Origin: Phaeocystidibacter marisrubri
GTDB taxonomy: Bacteria > Bacteroidota > Bacteroidia > Flavobacteriales > Schleiferiaceae
Assembly (NCBI RefSeq): GCF_008933165.1
Contig: NZ_WBVQ01000002.1
Coordinates: 1,139,569-1,203,568, forward strand
Direction: 5' to 3'
DNA length: 64,000 bases
Part shown: piece after piece, positions 53,316 through 62,483 of the stretch
Numbering within the stretch: the stretch's first letter is position 1
How the letters are laid out: the number at the start of each line of letters is the position of its first letter
Program-made: the position numbers and the translations under genes
The notes under the pieces: generated by a model
The model's database searches: none
The model's input: the letters and a program-made list of their open reading frames with translations, nothing else
What the model was told of the DNA's origin: nothing

Positions 53316-53941
53316 GTATTCAAATTGCCATAGCAGATGATCACGAGTTGTTTCGAAGTGGCATTCGAAATATGCTCGGCAATCACGGTGATTTTAAGGT
53401 TGTAGTTGAAGCTTCTTCTGGAGTAGACTTATTAGAAAAGCTGGGGTATGAACGGGTGGATATCTTACTCTTAGATGTGGATATGCCCGAAATGAACGGC
53501 ACTGAAGCCTTGCAGCAGATCAGAGCAAAGTATCCTGATACGAAGGTTCTCATGCTTACCATGTACAATCACGACGAACACATGCTCTATTACCTCAAGA
53601 ATGGGGCTTCTGCCTATCTGCTTAAAGATATGAGCGTAGAGGAGATGTGTACGGCTATACGGGCGGTGTTCTATTCAGGTCAATATCTCACCAACAAGGC
53701 TGCTCGAGTGCTCCTCGATGAAGAAATCAAGTCGCCGGACGCACCCATCGCACTAAGCGCACGAGAGCAACAGGTATTAAGGTTGATCTGTATGGAGAAA
53801 ACCACCTCGGAAATTGCCGAAGAACTCTTTCTCAGTCCGCGAACCGTTGAGACCTATCGAAAACAACTTTTGGAAAAAACCAATTCGAAGAATATTGCTG
53901 GGTTGGTGAGGTACGCATTGGAGAGAAAGGGTTTGATATAG
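53312..53941 (+). CDS. NarL/FixJ-type response regulator of cassette 2
   Basis: Response regulator of 209 residues with Asp9/Asp10, phosphoacceptor Asp55 (ILLLDVDMPEMNG), Thr87-region LMLTMYNHDEH and Lys in AYLLKDMS; LuxR HTH ALSAREQQVLRLICMEKTTS with EIAEELFLSPRTVETYRKQL. It is the last gene of cassette 2, overlapping the kinase by 4 nt. Highly similar in layout to the cassette 1 regulator at 4338. The dyad at 51040-51055 is a candidate target, by inference. Confidence 0.95.
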   Translation: MSIQIAIADDHELFRSGIRNMLGNHGDFKVVVEASSGVDLLEKLGYERVDILLLDVDMPEMNGTEALQQIRAKYPDTKVLMLTMYNHDEHMLYYLKNGASAYLLKDMSVEEMCTAIRAVFYSGQYLTNKAARVLLDEEIKSPDAPIALSAREQQVLRLICMEKTTSEIAEELFLSPRTVETYRKQLLEKTNSKNIAGLVRYALERKGLI

Positions 53942-53950
53942 GAAATTAGA

Positions 53951-54040
53951 CCCCGACCATCGGTCACCAGTCCTCACTCCTCTATCACTAGCCACCAGTC
54001 CTCCATCACCGACCATCGGTCATCATTCACCAGTCCTCAC
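53951..54040. repeat. Degenerate C-rich intergenic repeats
   Basis: CGACCATCGGTCA occurs at 53954-53966 and 54010-54022, and CACCAGTCCTC at 53965-53975, 53993-54003 and 54028-54038. GACCATCGGTC is itself palindromic. Units are irregularly spaced and not separated by equal spacers. The rest of the gap to 54354 is AT-rich, with a TTTTGG/TAACTTTTG pair near 54291-54312 as a weak promoter for the gene at 54355. Confidence 0.7.
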
Positions 54041-54354
54041 CCATCCAACCCCACCACAAATCATTGAGAAGGAGTCATCTTCATTTCTTCCCATTATTCA
54101 ATAGCAATCTCTTGCAGAATTCCCGATATTAAAATGGGTGTTTGTAATAGCAAACTACCCATATGGTGGAAGGCTTCTAGACGTGAATTGTTTTTTCGTC
54201 AAGTATGTTTTAAGGAGTCCATATGTTGAATTGACGTCTGTTATTTGCAGGTATTCTATTATTGACCATTACAATTTGATGTCTATAAAGTTTTGGTTTT
54301 CAATAACTTTTGTATATTCAACTGATTTTAACTCTATCTCTTAATTTTTTTACT

Positions 54355-55803
54355 ATGAAAAAGTTTGCTCTCTTTCTCGCCATGTCGGCGATGAGCTGTT
54401 TTACCTATGCCCAAATTGAAGACGGTCCGCGTGATCCAGATGATCCAGGTGCAGGTGGTCCATCGGATCCGCCAGTAGCGACCCAGTGCTGTCCAGGTGA
54501 TAACATTATAGTGAATGGGGACTTCACTAGTGGAATGCCTAATATCACTGCGTCTGATTACACCCAAGTGGCTGTAAACTCCAATGTGATTTGGGCAGGC
54601 CAATACTCACGTCGCAAGCCGACCGGTGTTAGTACCAGATCTTTTATGGCTTGTGTGGAATGGAATATTCAAGACCAAGATCATTGTGGTTCATACGATG
54701 CAGGTGCTTACCTGTTGGTAAATGGAATGACCTGTGACAACGGGTGGAAAAACGTGATGACCTTGAGTAACACGTTGGATGTAGGTACGTACAACTTCTG
54801 TGTAGACATGAAGAACCTGCGCAACAGCTGTATCAATTTCATGAGTCCTCAGATTCAAATTGATGTTGTACAGGCATCAACACAACAACTCTTGGCCACT
54901 ACAGGAACTTTCTTTTTGTCAGAAAACACCAATGATCCTTGTGCTTGGAAGGATATTTTCTTGAATTTTAATGTCAATACTTCGGGGACAGTTGAAATTC
55001 GAATTCGTCATAACGCGGATTTTCGCATTGATGGAAACGACTTTGCCATTGATAACTTGAGTTTGAAGAGGCTCGAGCAGGTTTCAGAAGACGATCTAAT
55101 TTTTGATCTAGAGACTTCAAGCATTAATGGCTCGACCTACACAACCACTGTCATCCCAGTTAATCCTTCTGCAGGTGCTGGCGACTGTTCATCTGTTTGG
55201 ACATTGCAACAAAGCGTTGCTGGAGGCCCTTACACAACGGTAAGCACGTTCAATGGTCCTGGTCCACATGACTTTAACGGATACGTGTTCAATTACGAGA
55301 ATGAATACCGAATCACTTGGACGGTTTCATGTCCGTGTCAACTGGAGAACTCTTGGTCTTTTGGAATACAGGCTGGCGGTAAAATTCAATTGAATACTAC
55401 TTCGTTGACCAATCCAAACGTAGTGTACACAAGCTACGAAGAACTCGAAGGAACGGAGTATGATGAGCTTTATCGCTTCCATGTTTCTGGAGAGTCGCAC
55501 AAAGCGGCACTACAGGTGAAGAGAGATGCAAGTCCAGTAGAAGAAGGACTAAAAGCTTACCCTAACCCTACCACAGGGGTCTTTACGGTTGAAGCAAATC
55601 AACTTCTTCCTGGTACCTATTCTATTGAGATTTATACCATGGATGGTAGGTTGATTCATTCAGTAGAAGAAGTGACGGTAGAGAATGGAAATCTTCAAAA
55701 AGAAGTGAGCATTACTAACGTTGCTGAAGGAGCATTGAAAGTTGTTTTGAAAGGCTCTGGTTCTGTAGTTTCTAGCACTACAGTTATCTTGAACAAAGAG
55801 TAA
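54355..55803 (+). CDS. Secreted protein with T9SS type A sorting domain
   Basis: Exported protein of 482 residues. Signal peptide MKKFALFLAMSAMSCFTYAQ (1-20), a Pro/Gly/Asp-rich linker (DDPGAGGPSDPPVATQCCPG), an Ig- or carbohydrate-binding-like beta domain (about 50-235, SGTVEIRIRHNADFRIDGNDFAIDNLSL), a second beta region, then the C-terminal domain from about 400 with AYPNPTTGVFTVEANQ and ending in VILNKE, the T9SS sorting signal. The preceding start at 54310 is upstream of the signal peptide. The gene ends 20 bp before a strong terminator. Ligand unknown. Confidence 0.88.
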   Translation: MKKFALFLAMSAMSCFTYAQIEDGPRDPDDPGAGGPSDPPVATQCCPGDNIIVNGDFTSGMPNITASDYTQVAVNSNVIWAGQYSRRKPTGVSTRSFMACVEWNIQDQDHCGSYDAGAYLLVNGMTCDNGWKNVMTLSNTLDVGTYNFCVDMKNLRNSCINFMSPQIQIDVVQASTQQLLATTGTFFLSENTNDPCAWKDIFLNFNVNTSGTVEIRIRHNADFRIDGNDFAIDNLSLKRLEQVSEDDLIFDLETSSINGSTYTTTVIPVNPSAGAGDCSSVWTLQQSVAGGPYTTVSTFNGPGPHDFNGYVFNYENEYRITWTVSCPCQLENSWSFGIQAGGKIQLNTTSLTNPNVVYTSYEELEGTEYDELYRFHVSGESHKAALQVKRDASPVEEGLKAYPNPTTGVFTVEANQLLPGTYSIEIYTMDGRLIHSVEEVTVENGNLQKEVSITNVAEGALKVVLKGSGSVVSSTTVILNKE

Positions 55804-55823
55804 TCTAAAGACACTCATATTAG

Positions 55824-55858
55824 ACGGGCTGTATACTTCGGTGTACAGCCCGTTTTTA
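55824..55858 (+). terminator. Intrinsic terminator with UUCG tetraloop
   Basis: ACGGGCTGTATAC (55824-55836), TTCG loop, GTGTACAGCCCGT (55841-55853), 13 pairs with one G-U, then T-run. UUCG tetraloops are especially stable. Confidence 0.97.
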
Positions 55859-56178
55859 TTGAATTAAATTCATTGTAAATAGAAGAGGATTAACTGCAGG
55901 ATAACTATCGACAATTATGAATAGAATTATTCACGACTAATATCGCATATAAAATGAACCGTTTATTATTCATCGCATTTCGTCTCTCGCTAGGGCCAGC
56001 GCGATTTGATTGAGGAAGTAAATAAGGTGTAGCTAATCAGAATGCCGGACGGTACATCTTGAGTCTAGAAGTTTCATTCATCATTTTGGTGGAGTGTTTG
56101 GAAAACTGGCAGCCTAGTTCAATTGGCTTCTTAGTTCACTCTGACTATTTTTAGCACAATAATTGCTCATCTTTACGC
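55859..56178. other. Gap before the NtrY-like kinase, no gene seen
   Basis: No coding frame of substance. A TATTTTTA box (7 of 8 to a TAnnTTTG-type -7) at 56146-56153 lies 25 nt before the kinase ATG. Otherwise unstructured and AT-rich. Confidence 0.45.
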
Positions 56179-57609
56179 ATGCTCGGACCCAATCTTAGTC
56201 TTCGTGCACGGATTTTTATTTCCATGCTCTTCATGATTCTAGTGAGTTTTATCCTCACCGGACTCATTTCATTGTACCACTTTCAAGAAGAAAGCAGTGA
56301 GTATCACCAGGAGCGATTGCGTCGGAAAGAGTACGCCATTGAAAGTAATATCGAATACTTCTTAGCAAGCCATCCCGCCCAACAAGTGACGGATAGTTTG
56401 CCTTCGCTCTTCAGCAATAAGATCTGTGAATTGAGTGATGTTCACAATCTGGATATCAACCTCTTTAGTCCAAGTGGAGAGCTTATCATTACCAACAATG
56501 CTTATTTATTTGACGATGGATTCTTGTCTAAAACAGTTCCATCGGAGATCTTACAGAGCATTTCAGAAGGGGAGAGAAGGTTTATTCAGCCTTCTGCCGA
56601 CACCTCGGATGTAATGCTCATTTACAGTACGCTCTACAACAATGCAGGGGAACCATTGGCGATTTTAAACTTGCCTTATTTTGAGTCGTCTGATTTGCCA
56701 GAGAACGATCTCGAGTTCTTAGAAACGCTCTTCACTTTGTACATGCTCCTTTTCATTGGGGCGGCCGTTCTGGCATACTTCTTATCCAATTACATCACAC
56801 ATTCACTCACGGTTATTGCCAACAAAATGCGGAAGTTGCAATTGGGAAAGAATGAACCGATTTACTGGAAATCGGAGGATGAAATTGGGGAGCTAGTTTA
56901 CGAGTACAACCGCATGATGAGCGAGCTAGAGCAAAACGCCATCAAGCTTGCACAAAGCGAAAGGGAAACGGCTTGGAAGGAAATGGCCAAGCAAGTGGCG
57001 CACGAAATCAAGAATCCGCTCACACCCATGCGATTGAGTGTTCAGATGTTAGAGCGCAAATTGAAAGTAGACGATCCACAGCGACTCCGTGAGTTCACTG
57101 AGGGGATGATTTCGCAAATTGATGCGCTGAGCAATATTGCCACCGCCTTTTCAAGGTTTGCTAGCATGCCAGAGATGCAGTTGGAGAAAGTGGCGCTCAA
57201 GTCGTTTCTTGAAAAGTTTAGAGCAGCGCACGAAGGCTTGAACCTCGAGCTTCCCGAAGAAGATGTTCAGGTGGCTGTAGATAAGGATCAATTCACCCGT
57301 GTATTGAACAACCTTATACTCAATGCGCAGCAGGCAATTCCGGAAGGTAGAAAGGCGTGTATTTCTTTGGGATATGAAATAGCTGAATCCACCGTTCGAG
57401 TATTTGTGAAAGACAATGGTTCGGGTATTCCGGAAGGCAGAAGAGAGAAGGTGTTTGAACCGAGCTTTACCACTAAAACGCAAGGCATGGGACTCGGATT
57501 GGCGATGGTGAAGAACATCGTGAATGGATTTGATGGAAGTATCACTTTTGAATCCGTTGTAGGAGAAGGCACCACATTTGTAGTAGAACTCCCCACTTCA
57601 AAAAACTAA
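56179..57609 (+). CDS. NtrY-like HAMP sensor histidine kinase
   Basis: Kinase of 476 residues: N-terminal helix (about 9-31), a periplasmic region, a second helix at about 190-212, HAMP (SLTVIANKMRKLQLGKNEPI), then HisKA with the phospho-His in MAKQVAHEIKNPLTPMRLSV and HATPase_c with VLNNLILNAQQAIPEGRK, VKDNGSGIPE and TKTQGMGLGLAMVKNIVNGF. The HEIKNPLTPM box is that of the NtrY/NtrB-like group. No response regulator is adjacent; downstream genes are a SIMPL protein and a crotonase. Its partner is unknown. Confidence 0.93.
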   Translation: MLGPNLSLRARIFISMLFMILVSFILTGLISLYHFQEESSEYHQERLRRKEYAIESNIEYFLASHPAQQVTDSLPSLFSNKICELSDVHNLDINLFSPSGELIITNNAYLFDDGFLSKTVPSEILQSISEGERRFIQPSADTSDVMLIYSTLYNNAGEPLAILNLPYFESSDLPENDLEFLETLFTLYMLLFIGAAVLAYFLSNYITHSLTVIANKMRKLQLGKNEPIYWKSEDEIGELVYEYNRMMSELEQNAIKLAQSERETAWKEMAKQVAHEIKNPLTPMRLSVQMLERKLKVDDPQRLREFTEGMISQIDALSNIATAFSRFASMPEMQLEKVALKSFLEKFRAAHEGLNLELPEEDVQVAVDKDQFTRVLNNLILNAQQAIPEGRKACISLGYEIAESTVRVFVKDNGSGIPEGRREKVFEPSFTTKTQGMGLGLAMVKNIVNGFDGSITFESVVGEGTTFVVELPTSKN

Positions 57610-57619
57610 AACGAACAAG

Positions 57620-58306
57620 ATGAAAAGAGCATTGCTGACAGTTGGACTGTCGTTATTGGGTGTATTGACTTTTGCCCAAGAAGGAATTCAGGTAACCGGT
57701 AAAGTGGTTCGCTATGTAGAGTCAGATGAAATGGTGCTTAGCACTTCTATTTCTGCCACCGAGGAAACGGTTGCCGAAGCTTTCGCAGAAGGTACCAAGA
57801 AGAGCCGGGCGGTTTTGAGCTATCTTCAATCGTTGGAAGATGTGTGTGAAGTTCAAACCCAACAGATTCGATTATCAGAGAAGTTCGAATATCACAGTGG
57901 AAGACAGAGTCGCATAGGATTTATCGCAGAACAGAGAATATCTATTCGAATCAAAGATTTCGATCAGTATCCGATTATTATGGAAAAACTGATTGCACTT
58001 GGCGTAGATGGAGTGAGTAACGTTGAGTTTGTGTATTCAAAAGAAAATGAAGTAAGAGAACAGCTTCGCTTGGAGGCCATTGAAGTGGCTGTGAAAAAGG
58101 CTGAGATTGTTGCGAGTGGATTGGGGGTACAATTGGGTACGGCGCAGTCGTATTCAGAGGGGTCCTACGTCCCTCCAATGATGGAGAACGTGATGTACGA
58201 AATGAAAAGTATGGATGGAATGTCGGATGGTGGACCGGCGATCTCTCCGGCAAAAACGAAAATTGAAATGGAAGTCCATGTTCGATTTGCGATCTTAGCG
58301 GAATAA
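57620..58306 (+). CDS. SIMPL (DUF541) domain protein, exported
   Basis: Protein of 228 residues with a signal peptide (LGVLTFAQ, about 1-20) and a SIMPL/DUF541 domain: IQVTGKVVRYVESDEMVLST, EAFAEGTKKSRAVLSYLQSL, IGFIAEQRISIRIKDFDQYP, LRLEAIEVAVKKAEIVASGL and GTAQSYSEGSYVPPMM. The family is periplasmic or exported and linked to stress, without a known reaction. It follows the kinase by 10 bp, so it may be in the same transcript. Confidence 0.88.
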   Translation: MKRALLTVGLSLLGVLTFAQEGIQVTGKVVRYVESDEMVLSTSISATEETVAEAFAEGTKKSRAVLSYLQSLEDVCEVQTQQIRLSEKFEYHSGRQSRIGFIAEQRISIRIKDFDQYPIIMEKLIALGVDGVSNVEFVYSKENEVREQLRLEAIEVAVKKAEIVASGLGVQLGTAQSYSEGSYVPPMMENVMYEMKSMDGMSDGGPAISPAKTKIEMEVHVRFAILAE

Positions 58307-58330
58307 TTCAGAAAACGTAAGATCACACAT

Positions 58331-59104
58331 ATGGAAGATTTAGTATTGGTTGCACGCGAAGGCAAAATTGCTACCGTTACCATCAATCGTCCCAATCAAC
58401 TCAACGCCCTTAATGGCGCCACGATTGCTGCACTCAGCTCTACCATGGTCGAATTGGAATCGGATGACGATGTCCGAGTAATCATTCTAACGGGTAGCGG
58501 CGAGAAGTCTTTTGTTGCTGGGGCCGACATCAAGGAGTTTGCAAATTACTCTGTTGAGGAAGGAAAGGAATTGGCACGAAAAGGTCATGAAACGCTCTTC
58601 AACCTTATTGAAAACCTCAAGAAGCCTGTGATTGCAGCCGTGAACGGTTTTGCTCTTGGAGGCGGACTAGAGTTGGCCATGAGTTGTCATGTTCGCGTGG
58701 CATCTGACAATGCTAGAATGGGGCTTCCAGAGGTGTCTCTAGGTGTGATTCCAGGTTATGGTGGAACACAACGCCTTCCTCAACTTGTTGGTAAAGGAAA
58801 GGCCATGGAGATGATCATGACTGCAGGAATGATAAAGGCAGATGACGCTCTTCAATGGGGTTTGGTGAACTACGTAGTGTCGCAGGACCAGTTGATGGAG
58901 AAATGTGTTGAAATCGCTTCTAAAACAGTTGCAAACAGCGGAGTTGCTATTGCCACAGCTATGAAGGCGGTAAATGCGGGATTTCAAACGGGTGTGAATG
59001 GCTTTGAAGCAGAGATCGATGCTTTCGGCGAAGCCTTCGGCACCGATGAATTCTCTGAAGGAACAACGGCGTTTATTGAGAAGAGAAAGCCGGAGTTTAA
59101 GTAA
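58331..59104 (+). CDS. Enoyl-CoA hydratase (crotonase family)
   Basis: Hydratase of 257 residues of the type used in fatty-acid beta-oxidation. Oxyanion-hole segments VAGADIKEF and GFALGGGLE; catalytic Glu114 and Glu134 (GLELAMSC, LPEVSLG), both present as in active enoyl-CoA hydratases. Start ATG 58331. It is 24 bp after the SIMPL gene. The partner beta-oxidation genes are not in the window. Confidence 0.93.
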   Translation: MEDLVLVAREGKIATVTINRPNQLNALNGATIAALSSTMVELESDDDVRVIILTGSGEKSFVAGADIKEFANYSVEEGKELARKGHETLFNLIENLKKPVIAAVNGFALGGGLELAMSCHVRVASDNARMGLPEVSLGVIPGYGGTQRLPQLVGKGKAMEMIMTAGMIKADDALQWGLVNYVVSQDQLMEKCVEIASKTVANSGVAIATAMKAVNAGFQTGVNGFEAEIDAFGEAFGTDEFSEGTTAFIEKRKPEFK

Positions 59105-59207
59105 GTACTGTGTGCCAAGTTCTATAACAGATGATAGGCAAGAAAGTGGGCTTTGAATCCCTGCCTTTAGGTCAACTGTAGACTGAACTCTACCGATGTA
59201 TATATAA

Positions 59208-59864
59208 ATGGAAGAACACAGTTTTAAAGTAGAGAAAACAACGCGCTTCTTTAGTTCTGGAGGGTCTGGAGATTCCGTGAAGGAACTTTGGATTGTGTTG
59301 CACGGATATGGTCAGCTTCCGCAGTTTTTCCTGCGGAAGTTTTCCTTTTTAGAAACCGAGCGTAGACGAATTGTGGCTCCAGAAGGGCTACATCGGTTTT
59401 ACCTTCAAGGCACTGAAGGAAGAGTGGGTGCTTCTTGGATGACGAAAGAAGCGAGGTTGGACGATATTGCCGATCAGGCCCATCATCTAGATCGATTGCT
59501 TGAGATCCAAAGAGAGCTTTGTCCCAATATTGAAAGGATAGTCCTCTTCGGATTTTCGCAAGGTGTGAGCACTGCTTGCAGGTGGATGGATCATCGTTTA
59601 GGCGCCGATATCGACGCTCTGATTTGCTGGGCGGGTAGTTTCCCTCCTGATATAGATTACAACCTCAGAAAAGAAGCGTTTGTAGGTCGACCGTTTCATT
59701 ATTTCTGGGGAGATAATGATCCCTATCTTTCAGAGGGGAAAGTTGATCTGATGCTCACAGAATTAGGTAAGCGAGGTATTCATCCAACCCCCCATCCATA
59801 CAAAGGTGAACACAGTGTTGATCCCGAAGTTTTAGCCAAAGTTTGGCAAGATGTGGTATTGTAG
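59208..59864 (+). CDS. Alpha/beta hydrolase, phospholipase/carboxylesterase-like
   Basis: Esterase of 218 residues. LWIVLHGYGQL (oxyanion region), nucleophile Ser117 in GFSQGVSTA, acid in FWGDNDPYLSEG and catalytic His in PYKGEHSVDPE. This is the pattern of the bacterial carboxylesterase/acyl-protein-thioesterase-like family. No signal peptide. Substrate unknown. It lies alone between the hydratase and the S4 gene. Confidence 0.9.
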   Translation: MEEHSFKVEKTTRFFSSGGSGDSVKELWIVLHGYGQLPQFFLRKFSFLETERRRIVAPEGLHRFYLQGTEGRVGASWMTKEARLDDIADQAHHLDRLLEIQRELCPNIERIVLFGFSQGVSTACRWMDHRLGADIDALICWAGSFPPDIDYNLRKEAFVGRPFHYFWGDNDPYLSEGKVDLMLTELGKRGIHPTPHPYKGEHSVDPEVLAKVWQDVVL

Positions 59865-59916
59865 ACACCGGGCATCAAGCTCTAATACTTAACCCCGAAC
59901 TCCCAACCCTCATTTC

Positions 59917-60276
59917 ATGCGTATCGACAAGTATTTATGGTGTGTGCGACTTTTCAAGACACGTTCGTTGGCAACGAATGACGTGAAGAATGATCGAGTG
60001 CTTCTTGGTGGTGAAGTGGCCAAACCTTCTCGTGAAGTGAAGGAAGGAGATGAAATCACGATCAAGTACCACGGATATTCACGAAGTTTCAAAGTATTGG
60101 GGTGGCCAAAATCGCGCGTAGGTGCTAAACTCGTGCCTGATTTGTTGGAGGAAACCACGCCTACTCAAGAACTCGAGAAACAGGAATTCCTCAAGCTAGC
60201 CAAGAATTTACAGCGCGATAAAGGCACGGGTCGGCCGACCAAGCGTGAACGTCGTGATTTAGATCGCCTGCTTTAG
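59917..60276 (+). CDS. hslR: S4-domain RNA-binding protein (Hsp15-like)
   Basis: Small basic protein of 119 residues with an N-terminal S4 domain: MRIDKYLWCVRLFKTRSLAT, RVLLGGEVAKPSREVKEGD. Hsp15/HslR binds free 50S subunits carrying nascent chains; the C-terminal basic tail (RPTKRERRDLDRLL) fits. The symbol is used by similarity. The 3' end overlaps the convergent T9SS gene by 4 nt. Confidence 0.88.
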   Translation: MRIDKYLWCVRLFKTRSLATNDVKNDRVLLGGEVAKPSREVKEGDEITIKYHGYSRSFKVLGWPKSRVGAKLVPDLLEETTPTQELEKQEFLKLAKNLQRDKGTGRPTKRERRDLDRLL

Positions 60277-62483
60277 TAAACAACTTTGGCCGACCAAACT
60301 TCGTCGGTTTTTGTATCGCGTAAACGGATGATATAAACAGCCGCTTCACTCACGTTGGTATTGAATGAGAAGTGGTGTTCAGAGCGGGTCGACACGTTTT
60401 CTTCAGCGTGAATCACTCTTCCAGCCATATCGATTACATTCATGTCACATAGTCCAGTCATTGAACTAGGGAAGGTGATGATGAGATCACCGTTTGAAGC
60501 GGCTCTCACATCAAATGAGCGATGATTTTCGCTGGATTCTTCACTCAGTCCAATGGTTTTGGAAACCGCCATTAAATTGAAGCGATGCTCACCAAATGCG
60601 GTGTCGTGGGTAAAGGTGTAAGCTCCTGTGCTGAGGTCGTGGACGTTTCCTGTTTTCAAATCCACCAACTTTTCTGTGAAGTCAGAAGGAAGCGAGTTTT
60701 GACTTACGCGGATGGAGTAATTAGAACCGTGCGAAGCGTCGGTTAGCCCCAACATCACGGTATCTCCCATAAAGCTCTTACCAATGCTATTTAGGGCTAC
60801 CGCCAGGCTGTCATCCGTGATAAAGAAGAAGTTCGCTTTGCCGGGGTTATGCTGTTTAACGGCGTCTCCACTTGCATCATAGTTGGCAGAATAACCCAAT
60901 TCACGGATAAGTTGAGTCTGATCCAGTGTATTGTTACCATCGCTCAGTTCAAGAACCAGAGCTTCGGTGGTTTTTAAGAAGTTAGCCGGACTGCTTACTG
61001 TGCGATCTGCATCCGTGAAATTAAAGACGCTTGTTCCTGTTTCACCCGCATCATCTAGCTTTACCCAAATGGCCTGCATCGGTGAAATTGTCGCACTTCT
61101 CGTTGCACTTCCGGCACTTCCGTTGTGGTATACGTAGGCACCACTGCTCGGGTCCCAGATGTAGTAGTAGGCATTAATAGATGCTCCGCCAAAATCCTTA
61201 TTCACCTCACTCCAGTCTAGGTTGGAAGGATAAGGGTTGGCAATGAGGTTCCAGCCGCTATTGCCCGTAGAGTTTGTGCCGGTGAAGGTAGACCAAAGAG
61301 GACTGCCAGTATAACCCAGGCTAGCCACGTTTTGGTTCCCGGTATTAATGGTGCCCGTTAAGTCTAGGATAACCGGTAGATTTCCATCGCTATTCACACC
61401 TTGTCCAGAGGGAACGAAATTGTTGTCAATGTAGACATTCCATCCTCCCGTAAAGGCATCTGTATTCGCATTGGCGGCCACCCAAATTCCTGCTGAGGCG
61501 TTCCAGCTATAAGCGGATACACCGCTGCTGTTTCCGCTATAATTGATCAGAATGTCGTCCTCCAAATCAGCTAAAGTCATAGATGCAATAGGAGAAGCAA
61601 TGTTGTGCCATCCTGCCGCAGAAACATACATTTGGAAGGTAACATCGCCTGTAACAGCTCCTAGAACTTGGCTGTATCCATTTTCATTGGATTCTAAAGT
61701 GAAGGCATTGTCGTTGGTAACCAATGTGCCGTTTACCGTAATGCTTGGATGATTTTCGCCAGAAGTAGGGCGAACGGTTAATGTGCCATTGTGAAGATCA
61801 AGATCATTTACAGCTACTTGGTCTGAAATAACCGCATCCATTCCAAGAATAACCACGTCTTTGGTGCCGTCTGTAGACCCAGGAGCATTGGAAGTTCCTG
61901 ATCCGTTGTACCATGCATCACCATCCCAGTATATCTCGTTGTTATCCGTATTCGTAAAACCAATTAGCATCTCAGGAGACAATTCCGTTGCCTGATCATC
62001 ATCAAACACTTCTGTTTTAGAGCCAAGTTTGGTATTGTCATAGATGAAGAAGTCTTCACGGAGAGAGGCGTCTACAATGGTGAAGCTTAATACGCAGACA
62101 TCAACCCACGCCGATTTAATGGTAGGTTGACCTGTTTCAGGACCTGTTGAAAGTTCAATGTTTACACTCAACTTTCCACTGTTGTCAACGGCGGTCATTG
62201 CTGTGTAGAAAGTGCTAGGTGGTAGGAACCCATCAAAGTTAGATGCGGTCAACGAAGCATAAGTAATTGCTGCTGTATTGTAGTCAATCAAAATGGTTGA
62301 AGTTCCCAATGCAAATGAGTCTGGGGAACTAGAAGAATTCGCTCTAATTTGTAGAGTTACCGATAGTGTTCCCGAGTTTGTATTGTCGTCTGAGGTTTCA
62401 ACAATACGCAAATCATAGCTCGCTTGCGCAAAGGCGAATGAGCTTGAAAGGAACATAAATATTGCAATTAGTCCAGGTCTCAT
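60273..62483 (-). CDS. Secreted cohesin-like protein with T9SS type A sorting domain
   Basis: Exported protein of 736 residues; signal peptide ends FAFAQ (about 20). N-terminal cohesin-like beta domain (about 20-170, YDLRIVETSDDNTNSGTLSV and STILIDYNTAAITYASLT), long middle region with many Gly/Asn/Ser repeats, and the C-terminal T9SS domain (about 655-736, MNVIDMAGRVIHAEENV). Overlaps the upstream gene by 4 nt (ATGA), so translational coupling with 62480-63760. Function unknown; probably surface-displayed. Confidence 0.86.
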   Translation of the reverse strand: MRPGLIAIFMFLSSSFAFAQASYDLRIVETSDDNTNSGTLSVTLQIRANSSSSPDSFALGTSTILIDYNTAAITYASLTASNFDGFLPPSTFYTAMTAVDNSGKLSVNIELSTGPETGQPTIKSAWVDVCVLSFTIVDASLREDFFIYDNTKLGSKTEVFDDDQATELSPEMLIGFTNTDNNEIYWDGDAWYNGSGTSNAPGSTDGTKDVVILGMDAVISDQVAVNDLDLHNGTLTVRPTSGENHPSITVNGTLVTNDNAFTLESNENGYSQVLGAVTGDVTFQMYVSAAGWHNIASPIASMTLADLEDDILINYSGNSSGVSAYSWNASAGIWVAANANTDAFTGGWNVYIDNNFVPSGQGVNSDGNLPVILDLTGTINTGNQNVASLGYTGSPLWSTFTGTNSTGNSGWNLIANPYPSNLDWSEVNKDFGGASINAYYYIWDPSSGAYVYHNGSAGSATRSATISPMQAIWVKLDDAGETGTSVFNFTDADRTVSSPANFLKTTEALVLELSDGNNTLDQTQLIRELGYSANYDASGDAVKQHNPGKANFFFITDDSLAVALNSIGKSFMGDTVMLGLTDASHGSNYSIRVSQNSLPSDFTEKLVDLKTGNVHDLSTGAYTFTHDTAFGEHRFNLMAVSKTIGLSEESSENHRSFDVRAASNGDLIITFPSSMTGLCDMNVIDMAGRVIHAEENVSTRSEHHFSFNTNVSEAAVYIIRLRDTKTDEVWSAKVVY

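Noticed and set aside
53951-54040. Repeats read as a CRISPR array
   Set aside because: Repeats are 11-13 bp, degenerate and unevenly spaced, with no equal-length spacers and no cas genes.
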